Positions 1 to 7,041 of a stretch of DNA of 11,538 nucleotides are shown here, piece by piece. Every line of letters begins with the position of its first letter. Position 1 is the first letter of the stretch. The notes below the pieces were generated by a model that ran no database searches, had not been told where the DNA came from, and worked only from the letters and a program-made list of their open reading frames with translations. A program made the translations under genes and the position numbers. The DNA is from an uncultured Shinella sp. (GTDB lineage Bacteria > Pseudomonadota > Alphaproteobacteria > Rhizobiales > Rhizobiaceae): NCBI GenBank assembly GCA_946481465.1, contig CAMLOC010000042.1, forward strand, positions 1 to 11,538, in the 5' to 3' direction.

Positions 1-647
<647 letters not shown>

Positions 648-648
<1 letters not shown>

Positions 649-654
649 AGGAGG
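648..654 (+). promoter_or_regulatory. Ribosome binding site of the RidA-family gene
   Basis: GAGGAGG begins on the last base of the mccB stop codon and ends 7 bases before the ATG at 662. It supports that start over the out-of-frame ATG at 657. It implies that the RidA-family gene is translated from the same transcript as mccB. Confidence 0.75.
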
Positions 655-661
655 CAATGTC

Positions 662-1045
662 ATGAACCGCGAAACCATCAATGCCAGGAACGCACCCGCC
701 CCGCGCGGCGGCTATTCGCAGGCCGTGAAGATCAAGGATTTCAAGACGCTGCTGTTCATCAGCGGCCAGATCCCCGTCTCGGACGACGACAAGGTGCCAG
801 AGACGTTCGAGGACCAGGCGCGGCTCGTCTGGCGCAATATCGACGCGCAATTGAAGGCGGCGGGCATGTCTAGGGCGGACCTCGTCAAGGTGACGACCTA
901 TCTCTCCGATAGGCACCACGCGACAGCCAATCGCGAGATCCGCAGCGACTATCTCGGCGCTGTCGCCCCGGCGATGAGCGTCGTCATCTGCGCGATCTTC
1001 GATGACAAGTGGATGCTCGAGGTCGAGGCCATCGCCGCGCAGTAA
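662..1045 (+). CDS. RidA/YjgF/YER057c/UK114 family protein lacking the canonical active-site arginine
   Basis: This is a 127-residue protein, the usual length for the trimeric RidA fold. The start is set by the GAGGAGG site 7 bases upstream. Family features are GGYSQAV (residues 16-22), LFISGQIPV (31-39), DLVKVTTYLSD (73-83) and the C-terminal LEVEAIA (119-125). Canonical RidA hydrolyses reactive enamine/imine intermediates. In E. coli RidA the substrate carboxylate is held by Arg105 in the motif PARS. Here the aligned residue is Met105 (PAMS), while the C-terminal glutamate (Glu120) and the Tyr near residue 18 remain. Rid subfamilies that lack this arginine (Rid4 to Rid7) are not known to have imine deaminase activity, so that activity should not be assumed. 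The gene starts 13 bases after mccB and ends 43 bases before mccA, which suggests a role linked to acyl-CoA or leucine metabolism. That link is inference from position only. Confidence 0.92.
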   Translation: MNRETINARNAPAPRGGYSQAVKIKDFKTLLFISGQIPVSDDDKVPETFEDQARLVWRNIDAQLKAAGMSRADLVKVTTYLSDRHHATANREIRSDYLGAVAPAMSVVICAIFDDKWMLEVEAIAAQ

Positions 1046-1088
1046 GGCGCAGCCGCGCATGTTCCCGTTCCATTTTGCCGGAGGCAGG

Positions 1089-3074
1089 ATGTTCAGAAAG
1101 ATCCTCATCGCCAACCGCGGCGAAATCGCCTGCCGCGTCATCCGCACCGCTCGTCGCATGGGCATCGCGACGGTCGCCGTCTATTCCGATGCCGATCGGG
1201 ACGCCCTGCATGTCGCAACGGCCGACGAGGCGATCCGCGTCGGGCCGGCGGAAGCCGCCAAAAGCTACCTGAACATCCCGGCCATCATCGAGGCCGCGAA
1301 GGCGAGCGGCGCGGAGGCGGTGCATCCCGGCTACGGCTTCCTCTCGGAGAATCCCGATTTCGTCGAGGCGGTGGAGGCGGCCGGCCTCGTCTTCATCGGC
1401 CCCTCGGCGAGCGCCATTCGCGCCATGGGGTTGAAGGATGCCGCCAAGGCACTGATGGAAAAGGCCGGCGTGCCGGTCGTGCCGGGCTATCACGGCGAAC
1501 GGCAGGAGGCAGGCTTCCTTGCCGGCGAGGCGGAGGGTATCGGCTATCCGGTGCTGATCAAGGCCCGCGCCGGCGGCGGCGGCAAGGGCATGCGGCGGGT
1601 GGAGCGGCCCGCCGATTTTGCCGCCGCGCTCGAAAGCGCGCGACGCGAGGCGGAAAGCGCTTTCGGCGACGGCCGCGTTCTGGTCGAGAAATACATGGCC
1701 AAGCCCCGCCATATCGAAGTCCAGGTCTTCGGCGACGGGCACGGCAATGTCGTGCATCTCTTTGAGCGTGACTGCTCGCTCCAGCGCCGGCACCAGAAGG
1801 TCATCGAGGAGGCGCCCGCGCCCGGCATGACGGCGGAGATGCGGGCCGCGATGGGCGCGGCCGCGGTGCGCGCGGCGGCAGCCATCGGCTATAGCGGCGC
1901 CGGCACGGTGGAGTTCATCGCCGACGTTTCCGAGGGCCTGCGGCAGGACCGCTTCTACTTCATGGAAATGAATACCCGCCTGCAGGTCGAGCATCCGGTG
2001 ACGGAGGCGATCACCGGCCTCGACCTCGTGGAATGGCAGCTGCGCGTCGCCGCCGGCGAGCCCTTGCCGAAGCGGCAGGAGGACCTTGTCATCGATGGCT
2101 GGGCCTTCGAGGCCCGGCTCTATGCGGAAAACCCGGCCCGCGATTTCCTGCCGGCGACCGGCCGCCTCACCGTCTTCGATGTGCCGGAGGGCGCCCGCGT
2201 TGATTCCGGCGTGCGCACCGGCGATACCATCACCCCCTACTACGACCCGATGATCGCCAAGGTCATCACCCACGGCCGTGACCGCGGGGAGGCCTTGGCA
2301 CGGCTGGAATCGGCGCTGGAGGCCTGCCGTATCGGCGGGCTGACGACCAATGCCGGCTTCCTCGCCCGTCTCTGCCGCCTGCCGGCCTTCGCGGCGGGCG
2401 ATGTCGATACGGGCCTGATCGGCCGGGCGGGCGCGGCGCTGCTGGTCGAGCCCGACGCTTCCGAGGAGGTTTTTGCGCTCGCCGCCCTATCCGCACTCGG
2501 CTTTCTCGACGCGCCGGCCGATCCGGATCCGTGGGGTCATGTCCGTGGCTTCCGCTTGTGGGGAAATGCGACCCAGACCGTCTTCCTCGACCATGGCGGC
2601 GTGGAACATGCCTTGCGTGTCACTACGCTTGGCAAGGATCGCTTCCGCATCGAGCGTGCCGGCATGGCAACGGATATGCGCGTGCAATCGGCGGATGGCA
2701 AGGCCGTCCGGGTCGATAGCGATGGCCGCATCCTGCCCGCGACGATCCATCGGGAGGGCGCCGATATCACCATCTTCTTCGTCGGCCACGGCCATTCCTT
2801 CGCGATCACGCAGGAGGCCGGACACCAGGGCGAGGCGGCGGCGGGCGGCGACCGGCTCTCGGCCCCCATGCCGGGGCTGGTGCGCATCGTCTCCGTCGCG
2901 CCGGGCACGCGCGTTACCCGCGGCGATGCGCTCGTCACCATGGAGGCGATGAAGATGGAACTGGTGCTGGCGGCCCCGCGCGACGGCGTGGTGGCCGCGG
3001 TGCCGGTCGCTGTCGGCGACCAGGTGGCCGAAGGGGCGCTGCTGCTCGCGCTGGAGCCGGAGGAGGCCGCATGA
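1089..3074 (+). CDS. mccA: 3-methylcrotonyl-CoA carboxylase, biotin carboxylase/biotin carrier (alpha) subunit
   Basis: This 661-residue protein carboxylates its own biotin using ATP and bicarbonate and passes the carboxyl group to MccB. The order is a biotin carboxylase N-domain (about 1-115, starting FRKILIANRGEIACRV), an ATP-grasp domain (about 115-320), a biotin carboxylase C-domain (about 335-440), a linking/BT-like region (about 450-580), and a biotinyl domain (about 588-659). Visible active-site elements are the glycine loop GGGGKGMR (162-169), RRHQKVIEE (Lys237, equivalent to E. coli BC Lys238), and MEMNTRLQVEHPV (Glu293, Asn295, Arg297). The biotin attachment site is MEAMKME with Lys622, 39 residues before the end. 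The start at 1089 follows GGAGG at 1080-1084. An in-frame ATG at 1059 would add ten residues ahead of the conserved FRKILIANRGE start, so it is less likely. The stop overlaps the next start codon (ATGA at 3071-3074). The related PccA and AccC are disfavoured by the neighbours and by the length, respectively. Confidence 0.96.
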   Translation: MFRKILIANRGEIACRVIRTARRMGIATVAVYSDADRDALHVATADEAIRVGPAEAAKSYLNIPAIIEAAKASGAEAVHPGYGFLSENPDFVEAVEAAGLVFIGPSASAIRAMGLKDAAKALMEKAGVPVVPGYHGERQEAGFLAGEAEGIGYPVLIKARAGGGGKGMRRVERPADFAAALESARREAESAFGDGRVLVEKYMAKPRHIEVQVFGDGHGNVVHLFERDCSLQRRHQKVIEEAPAPGMTAEMRAAMGAAAVRAAAAIGYSGAGTVEFIADVSEGLRQDRFYFMEMNTRLQVEHPVTEAITGLDLVEWQLRVAAGEPLPKRQEDLVIDGWAFEARLYAENPARDFLPATGRLTVFDVPEGARVDSGVRTGDTITPYYDPMIAKVITHGRDRGEALARLESALEACRIGGLTTNAGFLARLCRLPAFAAGDVDTGLIGRAGAALLVEPDASEEVFALAALSALGFLDAPADPDPWGHVRGFRLWGNATQTVFLDHGGVEHALRVTTLGKDRFRIERAGMATDMRVQSADGKAVRVDSDGRILPATIHREGADITIFFVGHGHSFAITQEAGHQGEAAAGGDRLSAPMPGLVRIVSVAPGTRVTRGDALVTMEAMKMELVLAAPRDGVVAAVPVAVGDQVAEGALLLALEPEEAA

Positions 3075-3946
3075 CCCGGCGCGTCGAGATCGTCGAGATG
3101 GCCGCCCGCGACGGCCTGCAGAACGAGAAGGCGATCATCCCCGCCGCCGACAAGATCGCGCTGATCGATCGCCTGTCGGATTGCGGCTTCCGGCGCATCG
3201 AGGCGACGAGCTTCGTCAGCCCGAAATGGGTGCCGCAGCTTGCCGACGGGGCCGAGGTGATGGCCGGCATCGCACGAAGGCCCGGCGTTTCCTATGCGGC
3301 GCTGGTGCCCAACATGAAGGGTTACGAGGCGGCGCGGGCGGCGGGCGTCGATGAGGTCGCCGTCTTCCTCTCCGCCTCCGAAGGCTTTTCGCGGGCCAAT
3401 CTCAACTGCTCGATCGCCGAGAGCATCGAGCGCGTCCGGCCGGTCGCCGAAGCGGCGAAGGCCGACGGCATTTTGCTGCGCGGCTATGTCAGCTGCGTCG
3501 TGCACTGCCCCTATGACGGCCCGGTCGCGCCCGCCGCCGTGGCGCGGGTGAGTGGGCAATTGCTGGCGCTCGGCTGCCATGAAGTGAGCCTCGGCGACAC
3601 GATCGGCCGCGCCCGGCCGGCGGAGATCGCGGCCATGCTGGGGAGCGTGCTGGCCGTCGCCCCGCCGGAAAGGCTCGCCGGCCATTTCCACGATACGGGC
3701 GGGATGGCGCTCGACAATATCCGCGTCGCGCTCGATCATGGGCTCGCCGTCTTCGATGCCTCGGTCGGCGGGCTCGGCGGATGCCCCTATGCGCCGGGTG
3801 CGCGCGGCAATGTGGATACGGTGGCTGTCGTCGACATGCTGGCGGCGGAGGGGTTCGAGACGGGGCTCGACCGGGAGAAGCTGGCATCGGCCGCCGCCTT
3901 CGCGCGCCGGATCACCGGCAGGTCGCCTGACATTTTGCGCCCCTGA
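3071..3946 (+). CDS. mvaB: 3-hydroxy-3-methylglutaryl-CoA lyase
   Basis: This 291-residue TIM-barrel enzyme cleaves HMG-CoA to acetyl-CoA and acetoacetate, the last step of leucine degradation. The length is normal for bacterial HMG-CoA lyase. Conserved elements visible are EMAARDGLQNE (residues 9-19), with Arg13 and Asp14 matching human Arg41 and Asp42. The metal-ligand pair is HFH (His205 and His207). The signature loop SVGGLGGCPYAPGARGN (231-247) has catalytic Cys238 and metal ligand Asn247. All known catalytic and metal-binding positions are therefore intact. The ATG overlaps the mccA stop codon by four bases, so translational coupling is likely. The GGAGGAGG stretch inside the last mccA codons (about 3058-3065) can serve as its ribosome binding site. 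The stop codon sits in the loop of a small hairpin just before the next gene's ribosome binding site. Confidence 0.97.
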   Translation: MTRRVEIVEMAARDGLQNEKAIIPAADKIALIDRLSDCGFRRIEATSFVSPKWVPQLADGAEVMAGIARRPGVSYAALVPNMKGYEAARAAGVDEVAVFLSASEGFSRANLNCSIAESIERVRPVAEAAKADGILLRGYVSCVVHCPYDGPVAPAAVARVSGQLLALGCHEVSLGDTIGRARPAEIAAMLGSVLAVAPPERLAGHFHDTGGMALDNIRVALDHGLAVFDASVGGLGGCPYAPGARGNVDTVAVVDMLAAEGFETGLDREKLASAAAFARRITGRSPDILRP

Positions 3947-3952
3947 GGGGCG
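3938..3952 (+). other. Small hairpin with the lyase stop codon in its loop
   Basis: CGCCCC and GGGGCG form a perfect 6-bp inverted repeat around a three-base loop, and that loop is exactly the TGA stop codon of the HMG-CoA lyase gene. The right arm ends one base before the AGGAGGTGA site of the downstream gene. In mRNA this could influence re-initiation or access to the ribosome binding site. Functional meaning is inference; short GC-rich repeats also arise by chance in DNA of this composition. Confidence 0.45.
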
Positions 3953-3961
3953 AGGAGGTGA
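3953..3961 (+). promoter_or_regulatory. Very strong ribosome binding site of liuC
   Basis: AGGAGGTGA matches the 3' end of bacterial 16S rRNA over nine consecutive bases. The GGAGG core ends seven bases before the ATG at 3966. It fixes that start codon, although the reading frame is open far upstream, and predicts efficient translation of the last gene of the operon. Confidence 0.85.
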
Positions 3962-3965
3962 AGCC

Positions 3966-4766
3966 ATGAATTTCGAGACGATTTCCGTATCCGTCGACCG
4001 GCGCGGCGTGGCCGCGCTCACGCTGCGCCGCCATGCGCAGCACAATGCGCTGTCCGGCCTGATGATCCGTGAACTGACGGCCGTCGCCGGCCTTCTCGGC
4101 GAGGACCGGGCGGTGCGCCTCGTCGTGCTGACGGGGGAGGGGGAGAGCTTCTGCGCGGGCGGCGATCTCAACTGGATGAAGGAGCAGATCGCCGCCACGC
4201 GCGAGGAGCGCATCGTCGAGGCGCGCCGCCTCGCCCTGATGCTGAAGGCGCTGCGCGACCTGCCGAAACCGCTCGTCGCGCGGGTCAACGGCCAGGCCTA
4301 TGGCGGCGGCGTCGGCCTTGTCAGCGTCTGCGATGCGGCAATCGCGGTGGAAGGCGCGCGCTTCGGCCTGACGGAAACCCGCCTCGGCCTCATCCCGGCG
4401 ACGATCAGCCCCTATGTCGCCGCCCGCATCGGTCCCGCCGCCTTCCTGCGTCTTGCCACCTCTGCCCGCCTGTTCGACGCGCCGGCGGCGCGCGAAATTG
4501 GGCTCGTGAGCCGGGTCGTGGCGGCCGGTTCGCTGGACGAGGCGGTCGAGGCCGAGATCGCTCCCTATTTTTCGGCCTCGCCGGAGGCGGTCGCCGCGGC
4601 GAAGGCGCTTGCCCACGCGCTCGCCCCGCCGATCGACGACAAGGTCATCGAGATGACGCTGACGCGGCTTGCCGATACCTGGGAAACGCCGGAAGCGGCG
4701 GAAGGGATCGCGGCGTTTCTCGATAAGCGCAAGGCGGGGTGGGTGCTGGCGGATACGGCGAGGTAG
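3966..4766 (+). CDS. liuC: Enoyl-CoA hydratase family protein, probable 3-methylglutaconyl-CoA hydratase
   Basis: This 266-residue crotonase-fold enzyme is probably responsible for hydrating 3-methylglutaconyl-CoA to HMG-CoA, between the MCC and lyase steps. The oxyanion-hole region SFCAGGDLNWMK lies near residues 61-72. A second motif, NGQAYGGGVGLVSVCDAAIA, follows near residues 108-127, and then FGLTETRLGLIPATISPYV (133-151). Of the two catalytic glutamates of classical enoyl-CoA hydratases, the second is kept (Glu137). The position of the first is Gly117 in GGGVG. The GLIPATISPYV stretch and the gene context fit the LiuC-type subgroup. The start is set by a near-perfect ribosome binding site, and the gene follows the lyase by 19 bases. 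It is the last gene of the block and is followed by hairpins in the convergent gap. Another short or branched enoyl-CoA substrate remains possible. Confidence 0.9.
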   Translation: MNFETISVSVDRRGVAALTLRRHAQHNALSGLMIRELTAVAGLLGEDRAVRLVVLTGEGESFCAGGDLNWMKEQIAATREERIVEARRLALMLKALRDLPKPLVARVNGQAYGGGVGLVSVCDAAIAVEGARFGLTETRLGLIPATISPYVAARIGPAAFLRLATSARLFDAPAAREIGLVSRVVAAGSLDEAVEAEIAPYFSASPEAVAAAKALAHALAPPIDDKVIEMTLTRLADTWETPEAAEGIAAFLDKRKAGWVLADTAR

Positions 4767-4809
4767 TGTTCCGGTGACGTTGCGGCTCTGGTTTTGCCCC
4801 TGACCCTAG

Positions 4810-4835
4810 CCCTCTCCCCGCAAGCGGGGAGAGGG
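4810..4835. terminator. Strong hairpin 1 after liuC, possible transcription terminator
   Basis: This is a perfect inverted repeat, CCCTCTCCCCGC/GCGGGGAGAGGG, with a two-base AA centre (12 pairs), starting 44 bases after the liuC stop. No T-run follows, so it is not a canonical intrinsic terminator. It could still block RNA decay from the 3' end or slow polymerase in the convergent gap. Confidence 0.5.
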
Positions 4836-4885
4836 GACGTGCCCCACGAGCAGCTATTGCTTGAGGAAAACGGCGCGGCATATCC

Positions 4886-4911
4886 CCTTCGCCCCGCTTG
4901 CGGGGAGAAGG
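4886..4911. terminator. Strong hairpin 2 after pbpC, possible transcription terminator
   Basis: This inverted repeat, CCTTCGCCCCGC/GCGGGGAGAAGG, has a TT centre: 12 positions with a single G-A mismatch. It starts 32 bases past the pbpC stop, reading on the minus strand. Its core is close to the reverse complement of hairpin 1. There is no T-run, so termination is possible but unproven. Confidence 0.5.
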
Positions 4912-4942
4912 TGCCGGCAGGCGGATGAGGGGCAGTGCCCCG

Positions 4943-7027
4943 CTACTCGATGAACACCCTGACACTCGCCGCCCGCCCGGCGGCGTCGATGACGGTCAGC
5001 GTCGAGAAACCCACGCCCTCCGGCATCCATTGCGTCGTGCGCCGGCGCGAGGCGTCCGGCAGGACCTTGCCGTTGGCCAGCCAGCGGAAGGGTGCGCGCC
5101 CGCCCTGGAGCTTCAGCACGAGCGGCGAGATGGCCGCGCCCTCCGTTGCACCGAGTTCCACATGGGCGCCTTCCGGCGGATAGACGATCTCCGGCGCCGG
5201 TTCGCGCGTCGTCGTGGCGACGAGGCCGCTCGCCGTGGTCGAGAAGCGGCGCAGGCTTGCCGGAAGCTCGGATTGCGCAATGCGCACCGCGCCGGCCGGC
5301 GCCCGTGGCAGCGCGGTGATGGCGAGACCGGAGCGGGCGAAGGCCTCGAACAGGATGGGCGCGGCGGAGCCGTAGCCGGTCAGGCCCGGCACGGCGCCGT
5401 TGTCCGCCCGGCCGACCCAGACGCCCAGCACATGGCGGCCGTCATAGCCAACGGACCAGGCATCGCGATAGCCGTAGCTCGTGCCGGTCTTGTAGGCGAT
5501 GCCGAGGCGGCGGCTGCCGACGGGCGGCGTGACGCCGGAGAGCGCATCGGAGACATGCCAGGTGGCGACGGGATCGAGCAGCGGATCGCCGGCCATCACC
5601 GCCGCATCGCGCACGATGCCGTCGCCGAGGCGTACCGGCATACCGCGATTGGCGAGCGCCGCATAGAGCTGGGTGAGGTCGTGCAGCGTGATGCCGACGC
5701 CGCCAAGGCCGATGGCAAGGCCGGGCGTTTCGCCCGGCGGCAGCTCGGGATGCACCTCGGCGCGGCGGAAGCGCACCATCAGCCGCGTCGGGCCGACCGC
5801 CTCCAGCAGGCGCACGGCGGGCACGTTCAGCGATAGCTGCAGCGCCTTGCGCACGCTGACGTCCCCCTGGTAGGTCATGTCGAAATTGTGCGGCCGATAG
5901 CCGGAGAAGTCGGCCGGCCGATCCTCGACAATGGTTTCCTGCGCCACCAGGCCTTCCTCGAAGGCGAGGCCGTAGATGAAGGGTTTCAGCGCCGAGCCGG
6001 GCGAGCGGCGGATGCGCGTCATGTCGATCCAGCCGGCTCGGCTGCCGTCGAAATAGTCCGCCGAGCCGACCTCGCCGAGGATCTCGCCGGTGCGGGCATC
6101 GGCCATCACCATGGCGATCGAGACCTTCGGGCCGAGCCGTTCGGCCGCCTCGCGCGCCACTGTCTCCAGCCCGTCCTGCACGGCGCGGTCGAGCGTCGTC
6201 TTGTGTTCGGTCGCCTTGGCGTCCTTGCGCAGCGCGAGCTCCGAAAGGTGCGCGGCATGGGCGGGAAGCTGGCGGCGGCGGCCGGGCACGGCCTCCATGC
6301 CGGCGCGCTCCGCCTCGCCCTCGCCGATGATCTCAGAAACCGCCATGCGGGTGAGCACGCGCTCGCGCGCCTTTTCCGCGGCGGCGCGGTGGCGGTCCGG
6401 CCGGCGCTTCTCGGGAAGCTGCGGCAGGGCGACGAGGAGGGCGGCTTCGGCGACGGAAAGACGCTTCGGCTCCTTGCCGAACCAGGCGAGGCTTGCCGCG
6501 CGCACGCCCTCCAGGTTGCCGCCATAGGGCGCGAGCGTCAGGTAGAGGTCGAGGATCTCGGCCTTGGAGAGGCGCCGTTCGAGTTGGACGGCGCGGGCTA
6601 TCTGGCGCAGCTTGGCCAGCATCGAGCGGTTCTCGCGCGGCTCGATCAGCCGGGCGACCTGCATGGAGAGCGTGGAGGCGCCGGAGACGATACGGCCGTT
6701 CGTGACGAATTGTCCGGCGGCGCGCAGCAACGCCAGCGGATCCACGCCCGCATGCTCGTGGAACCGCCGGTCCTCATAGGCGACGAGCATGCGCAAGAAT
6801 TGCGGATCGACATCGGCGGCCGTGGTCTTCAGCCGCCAGAAGCCGTCCGGCGTCGCGAAGGCGCGCAGCAGGCGGCCGTCCCGGTCCAGCACTTCCCTGG
6901 AGACGATATCCGCCACGTCGACCGGCGGCGGATAGGCCCGGTCGGCGTGATCGAGCCCCGCAGCGAGGGCGGCGACGAACGCCGCCCCGCCGAGGGAACC
7001 GATCAGGAGCTTGCGCCAGAGCGCCAT
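4943..7027 (-). CDS. pbpC: Penicillin-binding protein 1C (bifunctional glycosyltransferase/transpeptidase)
   Basis: This 694-residue class A-type penicillin-binding protein should act on the periplasmic side of the inner membrane to polymerise and cross-link peptidoglycan. Residues 6-24 form a single N-terminal membrane anchor. A glycosyltransferase 51 domain spans about 45-225, with VAYEDRRFHEHAGVD (catalytic Glu85) and GASTLSMQVARL (116-127). The transpeptidase domain spans about 300-570 and has SALK (Ser345 nucleophile, Lys348), SLN (399-401) and KTGTS (513-517). A C-terminal beta-rich domain (about 608-692) matches the PBP1C-specific BiPBP_C domain. All catalytic motifs are intact. The protein is somewhat shorter than E. 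coli PBP1C (about 770 residues). The start follows a TAGGAGAG site that overlaps the stop of the upstream alpha-2-macroglobulin gene, so the two are co-transcribed and probably coupled in translation. Confidence 0.96.
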   Translation of the reverse strand: MALWRKLLIGSLGGAAFVAALAAGLDHADRAYPPPVDVADIVSREVLDRDGRLLRAFATPDGFWRLKTTAADVDPQFLRMLVAYEDRRFHEHAGVDPLALLRAAGQFVTNGRIVSGASTLSMQVARLIEPRENRSMLAKLRQIARAVQLERRLSKAEILDLYLTLAPYGGNLEGVRAASLAWFGKEPKRLSVAEAALLVALPQLPEKRRPDRHRAAAEKARERVLTRMAVSEIIGEGEAERAGMEAVPGRRRQLPAHAAHLSELALRKDAKATEHKTTLDRAVQDGLETVAREAAERLGPKVSIAMVMADARTGEILGEVGSADYFDGSRAGWIDMTRIRRSPGSALKPFIYGLAFEEGLVAQETIVEDRPADFSGYRPHNFDMTYQGDVSVRKALQLSLNVPAVRLLEAVGPTRLMVRFRRAEVHPELPPGETPGLAIGLGGVGITLHDLTQLYAALANRGMPVRLGDGIVRDAAVMAGDPLLDPVATWHVSDALSGVTPPVGSRRLGIAYKTGTSYGYRDAWSVGYDGRHVLGVWVGRADNGAVPGLTGYGSAAPILFEAFARSGLAITALPRAPAGAVRIAQSELPASLRRFSTTASGLVATTTREPAPEIVYPPEGAHVELGATEGAAISPLVLKLQGGRAPFRWLANGKVLPDASRRRTTQWMPEGVGFSTLTVIDAAGRAASVRVFIE

Positions 7028-7032
7028 CGGCC

Positions 7033-7041
7033 GCTCTCCTA
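7033..7041 (-). promoter_or_regulatory. Ribosome binding site of pbpC overlapping the upstream stop codon
   Basis: On the minus strand, TAGGAGAG places the TAG stop of the alpha-2-macroglobulin gene directly inside the ribosome binding site of pbpC. The ATG follows a few bases later. This supports the start at 7027 and tight coupling of the two genes. Confidence 0.7.

Larger units (their letters stand above)
4795..4934. repeat. Intergenic palindromic element with two hairpins and imperfect terminal inverted repeats
   Basis: This roughly 140-bp element fills most of the 176-base gap between the convergent ends of liuC and pbpC. The ends TGCCCCTGACCC (4795-4806) and the complement of 4923-4934 (TGCCCCTCATCC) match at 10 of 12 positions. 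Inside are two strong hairpins at 4810-4835 and 4886-4911, whose core sequences are near reverse complements of each other. The arrangement resembles the intergenic mosaic elements (RIME type) and related palindromic repeats common in rhizobia and Brucella. The family name is from memory, not from a search. No coding potential was recognised in it. It may also act as a bidirectional transcription end and as a nonautonomous mobile repeat. Confidence 0.7.

Noticed and set aside
1059..1088. Alternative mccA start at 1059
   Set aside because: It would add ten residues ahead of the conserved biotin carboxylase N-terminus. The ATG at 1089 has GGAGG at proper spacing.
984..2273. Long open frame (429 codons) on the minus strand opposite mccA
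   Set aside because: It lies entirely over the well-supported mccA and ridA genes. Its Arg/His/Gly/Asp-rich translation is typical of antisense frames in GC-rich DNA, and it has no recognisable domain.
2537..4288. Long open frame (583 codons) on the minus strand opposite mccA, the lyase gene and liuC
   Set aside because: It is antisense to three genes with intact catalytic motifs; the translation is low-complexity and unrecognisable.
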